DNA of 64,000 bases from Salticus scenicus (GCA_963930645.1 CAWVNO010000536.1:1-64000); one strand, 5' to 3'; counted from the stretch's first letter, positions 12,035 to 22,628 are shown. Made by a program: numbers and translations. Notes: generated from the sequence alone by a model not told the origin.

Positions 12035-12348
12035 GATTGAGATACGCCAAGCGTATGAAAATCTGATAATTATAAGCAACCAACTGACACATAAATATTT
12101 AAACACATGAAAATAAAAACAATGCCAAATAAATACTTGACAACAGATGTACAGAAGTCTTGGTACAATACCGGAACAAATATAGATATTTCAACACAAG
12201 AAATAAATGCAAAAATAAAATAGATAATTCACAACAGACGTAAAGAAGTCTTGATATAATACCGGAACAAATATTTATAATACTAAACTCACACAAAAAA
12301 ACTAAATTATTAAATAGAACCAAAGTTATTTGTAAATAGCAAAACTTA
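12035..12348 (-). other. 3' untranslated region of the Gmr1-like element with direct repeat
   Basis: Between the pol stop and the G-tract. It contains an imperfect direct repeat with a period of about 91 bp: the block (c)aacagatgtacagaagtctt at ~12141 and aacagacgtaaagaagtctt at ~12233, each followed by an ataccggaacaaatat string. No coding frame is seen. Confidence 0.6.
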
Positions 12349-15300
12349 TTATTGGCATAGTCTCGACAATCCATCAGCGTTTTTCAGTTTTGCACCAGAG
12401 CAATGCGATATGTAAATATCATATCTTTGTAAAGATAGTGCCCATCTTTGCAGTCTAGCAGATTGAGGTGCAGTTTTTTGTAAATAAACAAGAGGATTAT
12501 GGTCCGTTATAATCTCAATACGAGTTCCGAAAACATAATTTTCAAATTTCTTTATGGACCATACTACAGCATAGGCCTCACGTTCTATAGTAGACCAATT
12601 ACACTGTACATTAGTGAGCTTCTGACTAATAAAACTAATTGGACGTAGATTACCTTCATCATCTCTTTGCGAAAGACACGCACCGACACCATAGGAACTG
12701 GCATCACATTGAATGGTAAAGGGTTTATTTGGATCTGGAGTATAAAGCTTAGGAGCTTCGCACAACATTTCTTTAAGTTGTCGAAATGCTATCTCTTCCG
12801 TCTGTGTCCACGGTAAATTTTCCGGAACCTTCTTTTTAGTTAAACCGGTCAACGGTTTGGCAATTTCAGCATAGTCTTTAATGTAACTTCTATTAAAGTT
12901 AAAAAGACCAAGAGCGCTTTTTAAAGCTGTTTTAGTTTTCGGCGATTCAATATTTTCAATAGCAAGTAACTTTTCAGGATCAGGTTGATGTCGTCCAGAT
13001 CCTATTACATGGCCTAGATATTTAATCTCTAATCTGCACAATACACATTTTTTAACATTTACGGTAAATTTTAGTTCAGTTAGCTTAGTTAAAATTGCAT
13101 CTAAATGTATAAGATGTGATTTCCAATCATTAGAAAAAATCGCGATATCATCGAGATATGCTTTGCAATATTCGCGATGTTCGTTCAGAGCTTCATTCAT
13201 TATTTTCTGAAAACTTGCAGCCGCATTTCGTAATCCGAAGGGCATTACCTTCCAGCGATATTGAGAACGGTGTGCCTTGAAAGACGTAAAATCACGACTT
13301 TTCTCTTCTAAGGGAATTTCCCAATATCCTTTTAACACATCTAAACAAGTAATAACATGTGCACGACCGACTTCATTAATTAAGTCTGTAATGTTCTCCA
13401 TAGGGTAATCAAAAGGTTTGGTTACCGAATTGAGCAAACGAAAATCTATACATAATCGTACACTTCCATCCTTCTTAGCTACGCACACTACTGGATAAGC
13501 TATTTCGGCTTCACTCGGCTCAATAAGACCTAAGCTTTCTAATTCTTCTATTTGTCTGTCAACTTCAGGTTTAAGTGATTCGGGTATTCTATACACATAA
13601 GGCTTTTTTCTTTCAGTACCTGGCATTAGACGAATTTTATGTTCTCCAACATTAGCAACTTGAACTTTATCCGAAAATAATGGTACATGCTTATGCAAAA
13701 GTTCGAGCAATTCTGTTTGTTTCTCCTTTCCTAAATGACTAATGTCTACATCAAAGTCAGTTTTATTTTCCTTAATAGGGGTTGGGTGGATTTCTCCGAA
13801 TTCACAGTCATCTTCAAAAATTACACCTACCGTTTGTGCTCTAACATGGAATTTTCTTATCTTATTTACATGTACGTGTCGTATATTACCGTCAGGTAAC
13901 TTAACTTTATACGAGTGAGGTTTAATTCTTTCTAAAATCTCACCAGGACCTGTCCATCTCGCATACAATTTATTAGTAGAATCCGGAATTAGTAAGTATA
14001 CTAATTCTCCAATTTCGAATTCTTTCATTTCTTTGCGACGATTAAAATAATGAGCATAAGCTTCTTGCTTTTCCGCAGCAGTTAAAGATGCTAAATCGGC
14101 AGCTTTCTCTAAGTTAATTTTTAATTCTTGTAAGTAATCTACAGCTGTATTACTTAAATTGAGAGGTAAAGGGATTTCTCCTGACCATGTTGATTTTAAT
14201 ACTGCTAATGGACCTCTAGCTTCGCGCCCATACATAAGCTTAAATGGAGAAACTCCTGTTGTACAGTTAGGAACTTCGCGATACGCGAAAAGTAAATACG
14301 GAATGTGTCTATCCCAATTTACAGGGTCAGTTCGTATTACATGATGAAGCATTTGTTTAAATACACGGTTAAATTTTTCAACAAGCCCATTCGAGGCAGG
14401 GTAAGCTGGAGTTGAGAAACGAGGACTTACTCCTAATCTTTTCTCAAACTCTTGTGTTAATTGAGACGTAAAATTAGTGCCTTGATCACTACATATCATT
14501 TCTGGGATTCCTGTACGCATAAATATTTCTAAAAGTGCATCACACGTGACCTTAGCCGATAGGCTTCTTAAAGGTATGACTTCGGGCCATCTCGAATGTT
14601 GGTCAATTAGACAAAGACAATATTTATGTTTTCTACCTGAGGGTGGCGCAATCTCTCCAATTAAATCGACACTCACTGTATGAAAAGGATAAGGAGGACG
14701 TACCACAGGCGTTATAGGTATTTTATCGGACGTTTTTTCCGGACTCCTCAAATGACATTTTTCGCAAGTTTTACAGAAATTTTGTACATCTCTTATTAGA
14801 TTAGGCCAATAAAATGATAGTTTTATTCTCTCTTTTGTTTTCCGCATCCCTAAATGATTCCCGAAGATTGAGTCATGAGCTAATTTTAAAACACTTTCTC
14901 GATAACTCAAAGGTAAGACCAATTGATCTACTGTTTCTCCACATATTTTATCTTTATGGAATAATAAATCGTCTTTAAGAAAATAATTATTTTTCTTTAA
15001 CTCCGCTTCTTTAAAAGCAGTTTGTAATGATAAGCATTCTCGCTGCTTTTCCCTAAATCTACTAGCATCAGATAAATTATTAACATTGTTTTGTGCCTTC
15101 TCACGTTCCCTATTTTCAATTTGATTATCCTTTGGCAAGTTAATCACTTTTTCTTTATTCGAAATCAAATAAACAGCTGCCTCTGAATCGCTATTATTTA
15201 TTGAAGAAACAATCTTTTTTTTATTTATCAATTGCGATGGATAATTATGTGAACTAGTTTCTTTTTTATTAATCAAATCTTGCATTTCGTTTGACCTCGA

Positions 15301-15462
15301 AAAAACATCACTCTTAAATAATGTATTATCCTCTCCCGAAATTATTTTTTGATTACTACATTCATTTTCGATATGTAACAGCGATGACTCATTTAAATTA
15401 CTTTCATTTCCTGTCTTATTCGGCGGCGCCAACAGCGTATTAGAGTTTTCTTGGATAAAAAA
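12349..15462 (-). CDS. pol: pol (INT-RT-RNaseH) of the Gmr1-like element
   Basis: About 1,030 uninterrupted codons. Residues are numbered from a TTG at 15432, but no ATG start is evident and entry by -1 frameshift near 15456-15462 is likely. Residues 1-150 are Asn/Lys/Ser-rich without a known domain. Integrase: zinc-binding H186, H193, C220, C223; catalytic D256, D316, E352 (D,D-35-E); then a GPY/F-like W-T-G-P at 493-496. Reverse transcriptase follows at ~600-870, with catalytic D698 and the Y-L-D-D box at 759-762. RNase H: D910, E950/E952, D977. It ends N-A-D-G-L-S-R as usual for Gypsy RNase H. All key residues are present. The order INT then RT is inverted relative to normal Ty3/Gypsy pol. 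Confidence 0.88.
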   Translation of the reverse strand, partial: FFIQENSNTLLAPPNKTGNESNLNESSLLHIENECSNQKIISGEDNTLFKSDVFSRSNEMQDLINKKETSSHNYPSQLINKKKIVSSINNSDSEAAVYLISNKEKVINLPKDNQIENREREKAQNNVNNLSDASRFREKQRECLSLQTAFKEAELKKNNYFLKDDLLFHKDKICGETVDQLVLPLSYRESVLKLAHDSIFGNHLGMRKTKERIKLSFYWPNLIRDVQNFCKTCEKCHLRSPEKTSDKIPITPVVRPPYPFHTVSVDLIGEIAPPSGRKHKYCLCLIDQHSRWPEVIPLRSLSAKVTCDALLEIFMRTGIPEMICSDQGTNFTSQLTQEFEKRLGVSPRFSTPAYPASNGLVEKFNRVFKQMLHHVIRTDPVNWDRHIPYLLFAYREVPNCTTGVSPFKLMYGREARGPLAVLKSTWSGEIPLPLNLSNTAVDYLQELKINLEKAADLASLTAAEKQEAYAHYFNRRKEMKEFEIGELVYLLIPDSTNKLYARWTGPGEILERIKPHSYKVKLPDGNIRHVHVNKIRKFHVRAQTVGVIFEDDCEFGEIHPTPIKENKTDFDVDISHLGKEKQTELLELLHKHVPLFSDKVQVANVGEHKIRLMPGTERKKPYVYRIPESLKPEVDRQIEELESLGLIEPSEAEIAYPVVCVAKKDGSVRLCIDFRLLNSVTKPFDYPMENITDLINEVGRAHVITCLDVLKGYWEIPLEEKSRDFTSFKAHRSQYRWKVMPFGLRNAAASFQKIMNEALNEHREYCKAYLDDIAIFSNDWKSHLIHLDAILTKLTELKFTVNVKKCVLCRLEIKYLGHVIGSGRHQPDPEKLLAIENIESPKTKTALKSALGLFNFNRSYIKDYAEIAKPLTGLTKKKVPENLPWTQTEEIAFRQLKEMLCEAPKLYTPDPNKPFTIQCDASSYGVGACLSQRDDEGNLRPISFISQKLTNVQCNWSTIEREAYAVVWSIKKFENYVFGTRIEIITDHNPLVYLQKTAPQSARLQRWALSLQRYDIYISHCSGAKLKNADGLSRLCQ

Positions 15463-15883
15463 TCATTTAATATTTCTTTTTGATTTACTAATGTATCATA
15501 GAAGTGTGGAGTGATTAAACATGGAACATTTAATTTGTCAGTTATTGCAAATAATGAATCCGCGTGTGTAAATATAAAACTGTTAGGATTTTTATAATAG
15601 ACTGGAATTACAGCTAATCTCGCCTCAACTATTTCTCGAAATGCAGATTCTAACAGAATTTTTCCTTTGCTTTCAATGTGAAAATCAGGAATAAGAGTAC
15701 TATTTAAAACACAAGTCTCAGTACCTGAATCGATAATTGAGGGAACCTGTTTACCTGCGATATAAATATTAACCTTTTGTAAGGGGTATAAATTAAGTTT
15801 TTCCGATTTTTCACATTTCTGTAAATGTTTCGACATTACGTGGGTCACTACAGATTTTTTCTCTGTCGCTTGTGCGTTACTTT
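15393..15883 (-). CDS. retropepsin-like protease of the Gmr1-like element
   Basis: A frame of about 160 codons with the aspartic protease motif I-I-D-S-G-T-E (15724-15735 region) and the V-L-N-S-T-L-I-P continuation typical of retropepsins. It is in a different frame from both gag and the downstream pol. There is no ATG at the start of the open frame, and the first candidate codon often used for translation here is a GTG at 15848. Expression as a fusion by ribosomal frameshifting from gag is therefore more likely than independent initiation. The frame opens just after the gag stop region (at the A-run, 15888-15895) and closes at 15393, overlapping pol by about 70 bases. It would cleave the polyproteins during particle maturation. 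Confidence 0.75.
15456..15462 (-). promoter_or_regulatory. candidate -1 frameshift slippery site (PR to pol)
   Basis: On the minus strand, in the protease frame, the codons read gaT TTT TTA, a perfect X XXY YYZ heptamer of the T TTT TTA type. The pol frame is -1 relative to protease and opens immediately after a TGA adjacent to this site, so the overlap starts at the heptamer. I have not verified a stimulatory RNA structure downstream. Confidence 0.6.
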
Positions 15884-15896
15884 TAGATTTTTTTTA
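15883..15896 (-). promoter_or_regulatory. candidate gag/protease frameshift site at an A-run
   Basis: Gag ends ATA AAA AAA ATC TAA on the minus strand. The protease frame is +1 relative to gag and opens within the same eight-A run (15888-15895). This could be programmed +1 slippage or a one-base indel in the homopolymer. Confidence 0.4.
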
Positions 15897-16923
15897 TTTC
15901 CTCACTTTGTTTGTTAATTTTATCGAATCTGTTTCTACGATTCGGACAATCTTTAGCTACATGAGAAATATCAGAGCAAATATAACACTCCCGCTTAAAA
16001 GAATATTTACTCTCATTATTAGAAGAATATTTTCTCAATGGAGGTGGGACGTATTTTTTATGGTTTTCTGTGACTGTTTCACGATAGACGCGTTTTTCAT
16101 ATTTTGTTTCATCAAATGATCTACCTTTGGCAGTGAAATAAATATCACACGTCTTAGCTAATTGCTCTGGGCGTAACCAATCTTCACCCTGTGTTACTGC
16201 AGCATGCATTGCCAGATCCTTATCTAGATTTTCAAATATTTTATCAGATATAATCAAATCTACTAACGGCTCAAAATCATTTACATTTCGAATTTTACAA
16301 TAATGGAGCCAACTGGACCTTAAACGAGAAGCAAACTGCTGGTGTGTCTCCCCAGATATTCTTGTAGCCTTCTTAAAATTTTCTAAACAAATGAAAGGGG
16401 ATGGTGCATATTCTTTTAGAATTAATGACTTAATTTTCTCATAGTTCTTTAATTCCTCTTCGCTTACATAAATCAGAATATTCGCGGCTTTATCGCCAAT
16501 TACTTTCAGTAAAATCTCCGATTTATATTCTTTAGGTACATTTTTATGCTTAAAAGCTCTTTCAATGGAATCGAAAAAAAGATTCCATGGTTCATTCTTT
16601 TTAGGTACTGGTATTACCAAAGTTAATATAGCTTTCAAAAGCTTATCTATTGATAATATATTTTCTGAGTTACTAGGATTATGCAACACATCATCGTTAC
16701 TTTCGGTTTGCTTCAACAAACTCAAACGAATTATTTCTTTCGATTCCTTTCTTTGCGCAACTGTGGTTGCTAAAAATTCACTCACAAATTCTTTATCTTT
16801 AATGTATTCTTTAGATTTTAACAATAAATCTTTTAATTCCACTACCTTTAAATTAGAGTCAGCTTGTTCGCCTATGTCTTGCAAAACGGCAAGTAGATCG
16901 GCCTTCGTAACACTTTTAAACAT
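15883..16923 (-). CDS. gag: gag of the Gmr1-like retrotransposon
   Basis: A 346-residue nucleocapsid/capsid polyprotein starting at an ATG at 16923. The N-terminal two-thirds is helical and charged, as in Ty3-type capsid proteins (for example the W-L-F-F-D-S-I-E stretch near residues 118-125). One CCHC zinc knuckle near the C-terminus (C-Y-I-C, then H, then C, around residue 315) would bind element RNA. The frame ends in K-K-I and a stop at 15883, directly after a run of eight A. It lies 5' of the protease frame and is offset from it. The gene is intact, with no stops or frameshifts within gag. Function is by family; the motif is seen in the sequence. Confidence 0.8.
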   Translation of the reverse strand: MFKSVTKADLLAVLQDIGEQADSNLKVVELKDLLLKSKEYIKDKEFVSEFLATTVAQRKESKEIIRLSLLKQTESNDDVLHNPSNSENILSIDKLLKAILTLVIPVPKKNEPWNLFFDSIERAFKHKNVPKEYKSEILLKVIGDKAANILIYVSEEELKNYEKIKSLILKEYAPSPFICLENFKKATRISGETHQQFASRLRSSWLHYCKIRNVNDFEPLVDLIISDKIFENLDKDLAMHAAVTQGEDWLRPEQLAKTCDIYFTAKGRSFDETKYEKRVYRETVTENHKKYVPPPLRKYSSNNESKYSFKRECYICSDISHVAKDCPNRRNRFDKINKQSEEIKKI

Positions 16924-17059
16924 TGCTATTTAAAATGTTAATTCCTATCCTATCATCATAAAATAACATGAATTTCTCACCTTTATATATTGCGTCCATG
17001 GAATTTATATTATCCTTTCTGAGAACACTAAGCTCTGGTTCGACGTTTGCAGAGCGTGC

Positions 17060-17383
17060 TGTGATAAACCGAGTGTTGACACTTGAGAACAGAAAATTTC
17101 TCTTGTATTAAATTTTACTCTTTAATTAATTAATATTAAATCAAACATGAAGATGAATATATACAGTGATAAATTTATATACATATGAGTACCCATGTAC
17201 TCATGTAATAATAAGAATAAACCAACGGAATAAATCCGTTACTCGGGCGCGCCAATTGCACCCTACGTTACAGGCCGAAGGCCAAAGTCTTTCTCTCTGC
17301 GAAAATACCTTCTCCCGCTCACGGCGGCTTCCAAGGTTGGTTGGTTGCATAAAATAAACTTAGGAGTGGTTGGTTGCATGACA
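17060..17383 (-). repeat. 5' LTR of the Gmr1-like element
   Basis: About 324 bp. It shares with the 3' LTR its outer 72 bp (17312-17383, identical to 11951-12022) and its inner 12 bp (tgtgataaaccg at 17060). The outer edge starts TGTCATGC on the minus strand next to the TSD. I could not identify a convincing primer-binding site just inside it. A TGGCGCGCC-type motif at 17237-17254 falls within the LTR instead. Confidence 0.65.
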
Positions 17384-17636
17384 CTGATTATATTTAAAGC
17401 GTTGACACTTAATTTTATAAGCTGGCGAAGGTCGTAGCACAACATCCGTCGAAGCTCTCGATATCAGAGTTACTAATCAAGTACGAAACATGTGTAGCCC
17501 CGACTTGTTCAACAATGTAAAAAATCCTAGCCATTGGCAATCGAAGATATCCAGAAAAAAAAAAAAAGAAAAGAAAAAGAAAAGAAAAAAAAAAGAAAAA
17601 AAAAAAGTTCAACCGAAATTTTTTTTTTTTTTTTTT

Positions 17637-18257
17637 ACTTTCTCTCATCCATAAGTTAGAGAAAGTATTGTTTTTGGGTCAAATTTGCGAACGCGAGATT
17701 TTGTTATATTTACACGTTTTGAAGTCCCTTGAATACGAAAATCATGTTTTTAGTTTTTAGCAAGTGGTCTGTGTGTATGTGTGTGTCTGTGTGTGTCTCT
17801 GTGTGTGTCTGTGTGTCTGTCTGTTATCAGCATATCTCAAAAACAAATTATGGCAGAAAGTTCAAACTTGGTATTCTAAATGTGTATCATATAGGGATGC
17901 TACGGTAAGCTTTTCGTTAAGATCAAGCGAATGGTTCGTGTACAGGGACAATCAAGAGAATTCTAATACATTACGTCTATGGGGGAAATTGCAGGAAAGT
18001 AGAGTTTAACGTCTATAGACTGCACTAAACCAAATGAAACGAATATATATTTTTTGTAATAGAGATAGTTAACTGTGAAAAATATTTTTGTGTATGTAGG
18101 AGTCTCGCCTCCCCCCTAGGGGGGGAAGTCCTCCCTCGAAGGGGGTAAATTTTCATGATGGGTATCTTTCAAAAGAGCTCGCCAATACCTTTAAAACGAA
18201 TGGTTCAACCATCGATCTGCGATAATTTAAAACAAAGTTATCGATTTTTTTTTTTTA

Positions 18258-18297
<40 letters not shown>

Positions 18298-18710
18298 CTC
18301 AGAAAAAAATCGTACTTTTTTTTTTTTTTTTTTTTTTTTATTGAGAATAAAATTGACCTTTTTTGGATATTTGGTGTTATACTACTTCTCTAATATGGAA
18401 ATCGCCTGCCTTATCATAAAAGATAATTTTTTTTAAAATAATAATTTTAATATATTATTTTTTAAAAAGAGAATTATTTTTTAATAACCGAATTAAATTC
18501 TATATAAATATAGGTGCATTAATTAAACTAGGGGTTGCCGCCCCCCTCACACAGAACTAATTATCATATAAAACTCTTCAGAAGCCTAATATAAATTGTT
18601 TAACATAGGTTTACATAACAGTACTCGTTATCTTACCTATTAATCTGCAACCTGTATTTATAGTATTAAATATCAGGGTAAGAGAAAGTCGTGTGAGTGA
18701 CACGCCAGAT
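17637..18710. mobile_element. Helitron-like/TIR-like dispersed element (family G/H)
   Basis: Starts with the short hairpin actttctct...agagaaagt, then a block ending in acacgttttg, then a GT/CTGT microsatellite (17770-17825). A conserved stretch follows (tatcagcatatctc ... cgtgtacaggg). Next come a C/G-rich hairpin (18108-18145), a second conserved block (gggtatctttcaaaagagctc) and long A and T tracts. The same blocks recur at 24813-26669, 28347-29174 and, inverted, at 50560-50957. The right boundary is uncertain. There is no coding capacity. Confidence 0.5.
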
Positions 18711-20689
18711 TATTTATTTCCTTTTACTTTCCCACTAAATTCGGGGAAAAAAAATGAAATTTTCCAAAAATTAATTACAACAAAATTATAAAACATTCTT
18801 ATGCAATTACAATACATTCGTTTGAAATAATATTCTTTCAAGCGAATGCATACATTAATATTAAATATGTAAATGAATATATTTTAACTTACAGGGTTCG
18901 TACAACCATAGACATCTCTACTCGTGGAATGCCTAATTTGATAGTATGGTGCAAGTTAAGGAAACTTTTTTACGCCACTTGCAGTTAATTGTATTGCTAA
19001 ATTTTGCGATTTAATGATTGTTTTGTAAAAAAGGAATCAAGATATTTTTTTTCCCAATTGATGTTAAAAATATTATTTCAGAATATTTTTTTTTTTTTTT
19101 TTTAGAAATTATTTTACAACAAATTGATTACTCTGTTATAAATCTATATTATTCGAAATTAAAAAAAATATATAAATTTTTCTTTGATAAAAAAGTTTAT
19201 TTATTTATTTATTATTATTTTTTTTTTCATGTATATAAAGTAACGACACCAGTGCCCGTCACCCTAAAAATCTGCATCAGTAGTCGTCACCTTTTAAAAT
19301 AAGTGTTAAAATAAGCTTTTAAAAATCTATGTGAATTTGAATTCACCCGCATTAGATTCTCCAAAACTTTTTGCTTCTTATCACACAAAAAGTTCGATTT
19401 CAAGTGTTGGGGAAGAATAGAGGAAGTAAAATAAGTGAAGTTTGCGTTAAATGACAATTGTACTGACTCAACGTAAAGCAATCGAGTAAGGAAAGAGGTA
19501 TGCATTTCTTGATATATTTTGTATTTTGTTGTATTTGACATTGTTCATAAAGCGTTCCTTGTATGTAATGCTTAATAAATATAGAATACGATTTATGTGC
19601 GATCTTTTAAAATGTAACATAGAATAAAGATTTTTAAGGTATGACAGCTACTGGTGCATATTTTGCACATTTTACCAGTGTTCGTCATCCCTGACGAACA
19701 TTGGTGTTTTAACATTTTTGATAACAGGGTAACTTTTTTGATTAAAAATACTAAATTTTCGTTTACAATTATGATGGTATAGTTTTTTCTTTGATTGAAC
19801 TACCGGCACCAGTAGTCGTCTGGGGTATTTGTAAATGTACACAAATGTATTTTGACCCTAAAAACGTGACATGTATTGCACGTGTAACTTTTGTCTAGCT
19901 TGTTTAAATAAAGTCAATAACGGTAGCTTTACTAATTTACTAAGACTGACATTAAACCACTTGCAATTTTTCATTGTAATTTGCTGGAAAAATAAAACAA
20001 TGACACATAAACATATTTATTTATAAAGGGTCTTTTCTAGTTTTCTGCCATATATTTTAGAAAAATAGACATGATTACTCTACACGTCTGTTTAATGTAT
20101 TTTAAATCTTTATAATGTAATGCCTTTGCGAAGATGTATTTAAGTGATGTTTTAAAGTTACTTCGTAGTAATTAGTCACAAACTGTAAATATCATTTAAG
20201 CACTTTATTATGCATTTTATATGTTTATAAGTTTTTTATTGATCTTGATTAATAATTTTAATTCATATGTATTTTGAAAGTGATAAAATGAAAAGGCATA
20301 ATTTCATAAACAAGTATAACTGTGAGTCGGTTCAAAATTATATTAAGGCTTTTTGTTACGTTGGATACAGATGAATAAATATTTATATCAAAAATAATAA
20401 ACATAAAAAAAAATTCCTTAAGCAAGCTTTCTATTTATATTATATTACTTATGTAAGATAAAGAAATGAAATATATAAATAAATCTTTTTTTTTTTTGAG
20501 GGTGGGGAGAGAGGTGATATTCAGTTGTATCAGCTTAATTGGTCCCTATAACATTAAAAAAATATTATGCGAAAAAAAAAGCTTTTTGACAAATACAGAG
20601 CCGAAAAGCTCGTGGGGGTAAAAGAGTAAGTAAAGACTACGGGTAGAAAAAGAAACTTTTTTTTTTTTTAAACTCGCACGTATAATATA
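18711..20689. other. AT-rich non-coding stretch
   Basis: No gene is recognised. Three short related blocks with agtgttcgtcatccctgacg or accagtagtcgtc character (about 19240-19290, 19660-19710 and 19798-19830) suggest a decayed repeat. Open frames at 19018-19302 and 19287-19541 are low-complexity and unconvincing. Confidence 0.4.
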
Positions 20690-20878
20690 TACCGTAATTT
20701 CTGGTAGATACCCCGCAGGTTATATAATCCAGTTTTGCACCAGAAATTTCAATTGATAAATAAATTTATATTTGTAAGAGCTCTTCCTTCGAAAAAGTAT
20801 AGATTTCTCAATTAAATAAAATATCTGGTGGAGAAATGATACATCTTACCTGCGGGTTATCTACCAGAAATTACGGTA
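20690..20878. mobile_element. MITE with TACCGTAATTTCTGGTAGAT ends
   Basis: A 189-bp palindrome with inverted ends of more than 30 bp: taccgtaatttctggtagat at the left and its complement at the right, each followed inward by a cgcaggt or acctgcg block. Surrounding TA-rich sequence prevents a clear TSD call. Confidence 0.65.
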
Positions 20879-21856
20879 CATATATAAGATCAAAGGACTA
20901 TGCTTTGCCCATAAGTGCCAAGTCTATTGTTTTCGGCGGAAGAATTAAACCGGAAAAATTTTGTAGCTCATATATTAACTGTCGAAAATAAATATAACAT
21001 ATTCCATTTTAACCGTTTGAATGCTGAAGCATTTTCGGAAATACTTCCTTAAAATGCTATGGCTATTTCAGGCCTCAGTAAAAGTTTTTCCGGTGTGAAT
21101 ATTTAATTTTAGTTTTGTAAATAATTCGAAATCCGATCATGCCAACTGGAAAACCACGCCTTGCAGTAAAAATTAAAAAAAATCCAAGTAAGCAGAAAGC
21201 GAAAGGAAATGTATAAATGTGTATTTTTATGCCTAAATTATTTACCCCCGATAGCACTTTCTACAGAAATAAAATATGAAATTTTCTAATGATCTATAAA
21301 AACACACCCAATTAATGAAAACCACGCGTTACTGTAGCGTTTGTAAAAGGCCAATTTAAATATCATTAAAGGATGAATAAAAACAAAAAACGTGTTTTAC
21401 CATTAATAATTGTTCACACACAATGTTTTACGAAAATTTAGGATCAGCGAAAAAATCCAATTTTGTTTTCCAAATATGCAGTTCAGCGTAGTGAAGGGTG
21501 CATTTTGACAAAATTTTATCGAGACTCCGCCCATTATTATTTTTTTTTCAACTTATTTCACAAATATAATTATATATATTTTAAAAATGATAAAACGAGC
21601 GTCGTAATATTGTATGCTTCAAAAATCATGTTAGATAGTTCTCTTTCGAAAGAAATACATTTAATTGATTTCAGTGATTAGAGTATTGACGTTGTTTTCT
21701 AGTAATATTTTTTGAGCATTAAAGAAAATAAAAAATAAATAAAACATAATCACTCATACAATTGTCAGCTAATTTATTAATTCTTTTTATGTTTTACAAA
21801 TAAATAATGAAAGAAAAGAACTTTATAAAATAAATAAACAAATACACATATATATA
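20879..21856. other. non-coding stretch
   Basis: Nothing convincing is seen. Short frames (21075-21257 minus, 21463-21681 plus) lack recognisable domains. Confidence 0.4.
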
Positions 21857-22033
21857 CAGAGCTGCCAACCTAATCCGGTTAATTGTTAGTACCTCCCATT
21901 TTTCTACACCACTTAATTTTTAGAGTATTTGTTTTCTTAATCATCGTAAATATATTTGAAGAAAATTACTCTATTTAATTAGTGTAAAAAAATGGGCGGT
22001 ACTGACAATTTGCCAGATTAGGGTAGCAGCTCG
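21857..22033. mobile_element. MITE family A, decayed
   Basis: Left end cagagctgccaacctaatcc. The right end matches its complement with several substitutions. The interior matches the 8504 and 24084 copies, including the taatttttagagtatttgtt block. Confidence 0.65.
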
Positions 22034-22249
22034 GTGTATATATTTGAAGGTGGGTATTTGAAGTCACTGAAGTACCAGTTGCACGTAGGATCGACGATAA
22101 TAATGAATTGGTGCTTGATTTCATCAAAACCTGTATGTATGTCAATTTGTGTCCAGTTTGCATTACTCCTTCTTGATGCATCACTTTTTTGTTATAAAAT
22201 ATATTTTTATACAGAGCTGAATTTGTGTACCAATTTACACATCAATTAG

Positions 22250-22594
22250 AGGATAGCGTATCCTGTAGATGTTAAACTCTAGTTACCAGAAGTTTCGTCC
22301 ATAAATGCAATGTATTTGAATTCTTTTAGATGTTCCTCGTTCCTATACGTGAACCATTTGCTTGATCTCAATCAAAAGTTTAATGTAGCATTCCCGTATG
22401 ATACACATTTAGATAACCGAGATTGGGCCGCCTGCTACTATTTCTTCTTGAGATATGCTGACAACACACACACACACACACACGGTGAGCAACCTCTAAA
22501 AACGTGACTTTCATATACAGGAGACCTCAGAACGTGTAAATAGAACAAAAACTCACTTTCGAAAATTCAACCCCAAAACAATTCTTTCTTTACC

Positions 22595-22610
<16 letters not shown>
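22250..22610 (-). mobile_element. family H dispersed element, inside duplication copy 1
   Basis: Matches the minus-strand form of the repeat at 17640-18060, with the order gttaaactc, gtgaaccatttg, gatacacattta, gagatatgctga, a CA microsatellite (22466-22482), then aacgtgtaaat. The paralogous copy is at 37697-38165. Confidence 0.55.

Positions 22611-22628
<18 letters not shown>

Larger units (their letters stand above)
11927..17383 (-). mobile_element. Ty3/Gypsy LTR retrotransposon with INT before RT (Gmr1-like)
   Basis: A complete element on the minus strand. It is bounded by TG...CA LTR ends and by the 5-bp TSD ctgat on both sides (11922-11926 and 17384-17388). Internal order is 5' LTR, gag, protease, integrase, reverse transcriptase, RNase H, 3' UTR, G-tract, 3' LTR. 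Canonical Ty3/Gypsy elements have RT-RNaseH before INT. The Copia-like order seen here is the defining feature of the Gmr1-like group of Gypsy-type elements. All three reading frames are free of internal stops, so the insertion is recent. The 3' LTR is much shorter than the 5' LTR. Confidence 0.85.

Noticed and set aside
17237..17254. Primer-binding-site-like TGGCGCGCCCGAGT motif on the minus strand
   Set aside because: It falls inside the 5' LTR as defined by the 12-bp inner match and the TSD. If the LTR were shorter, the 3' LTR and TSD would no longer agree.
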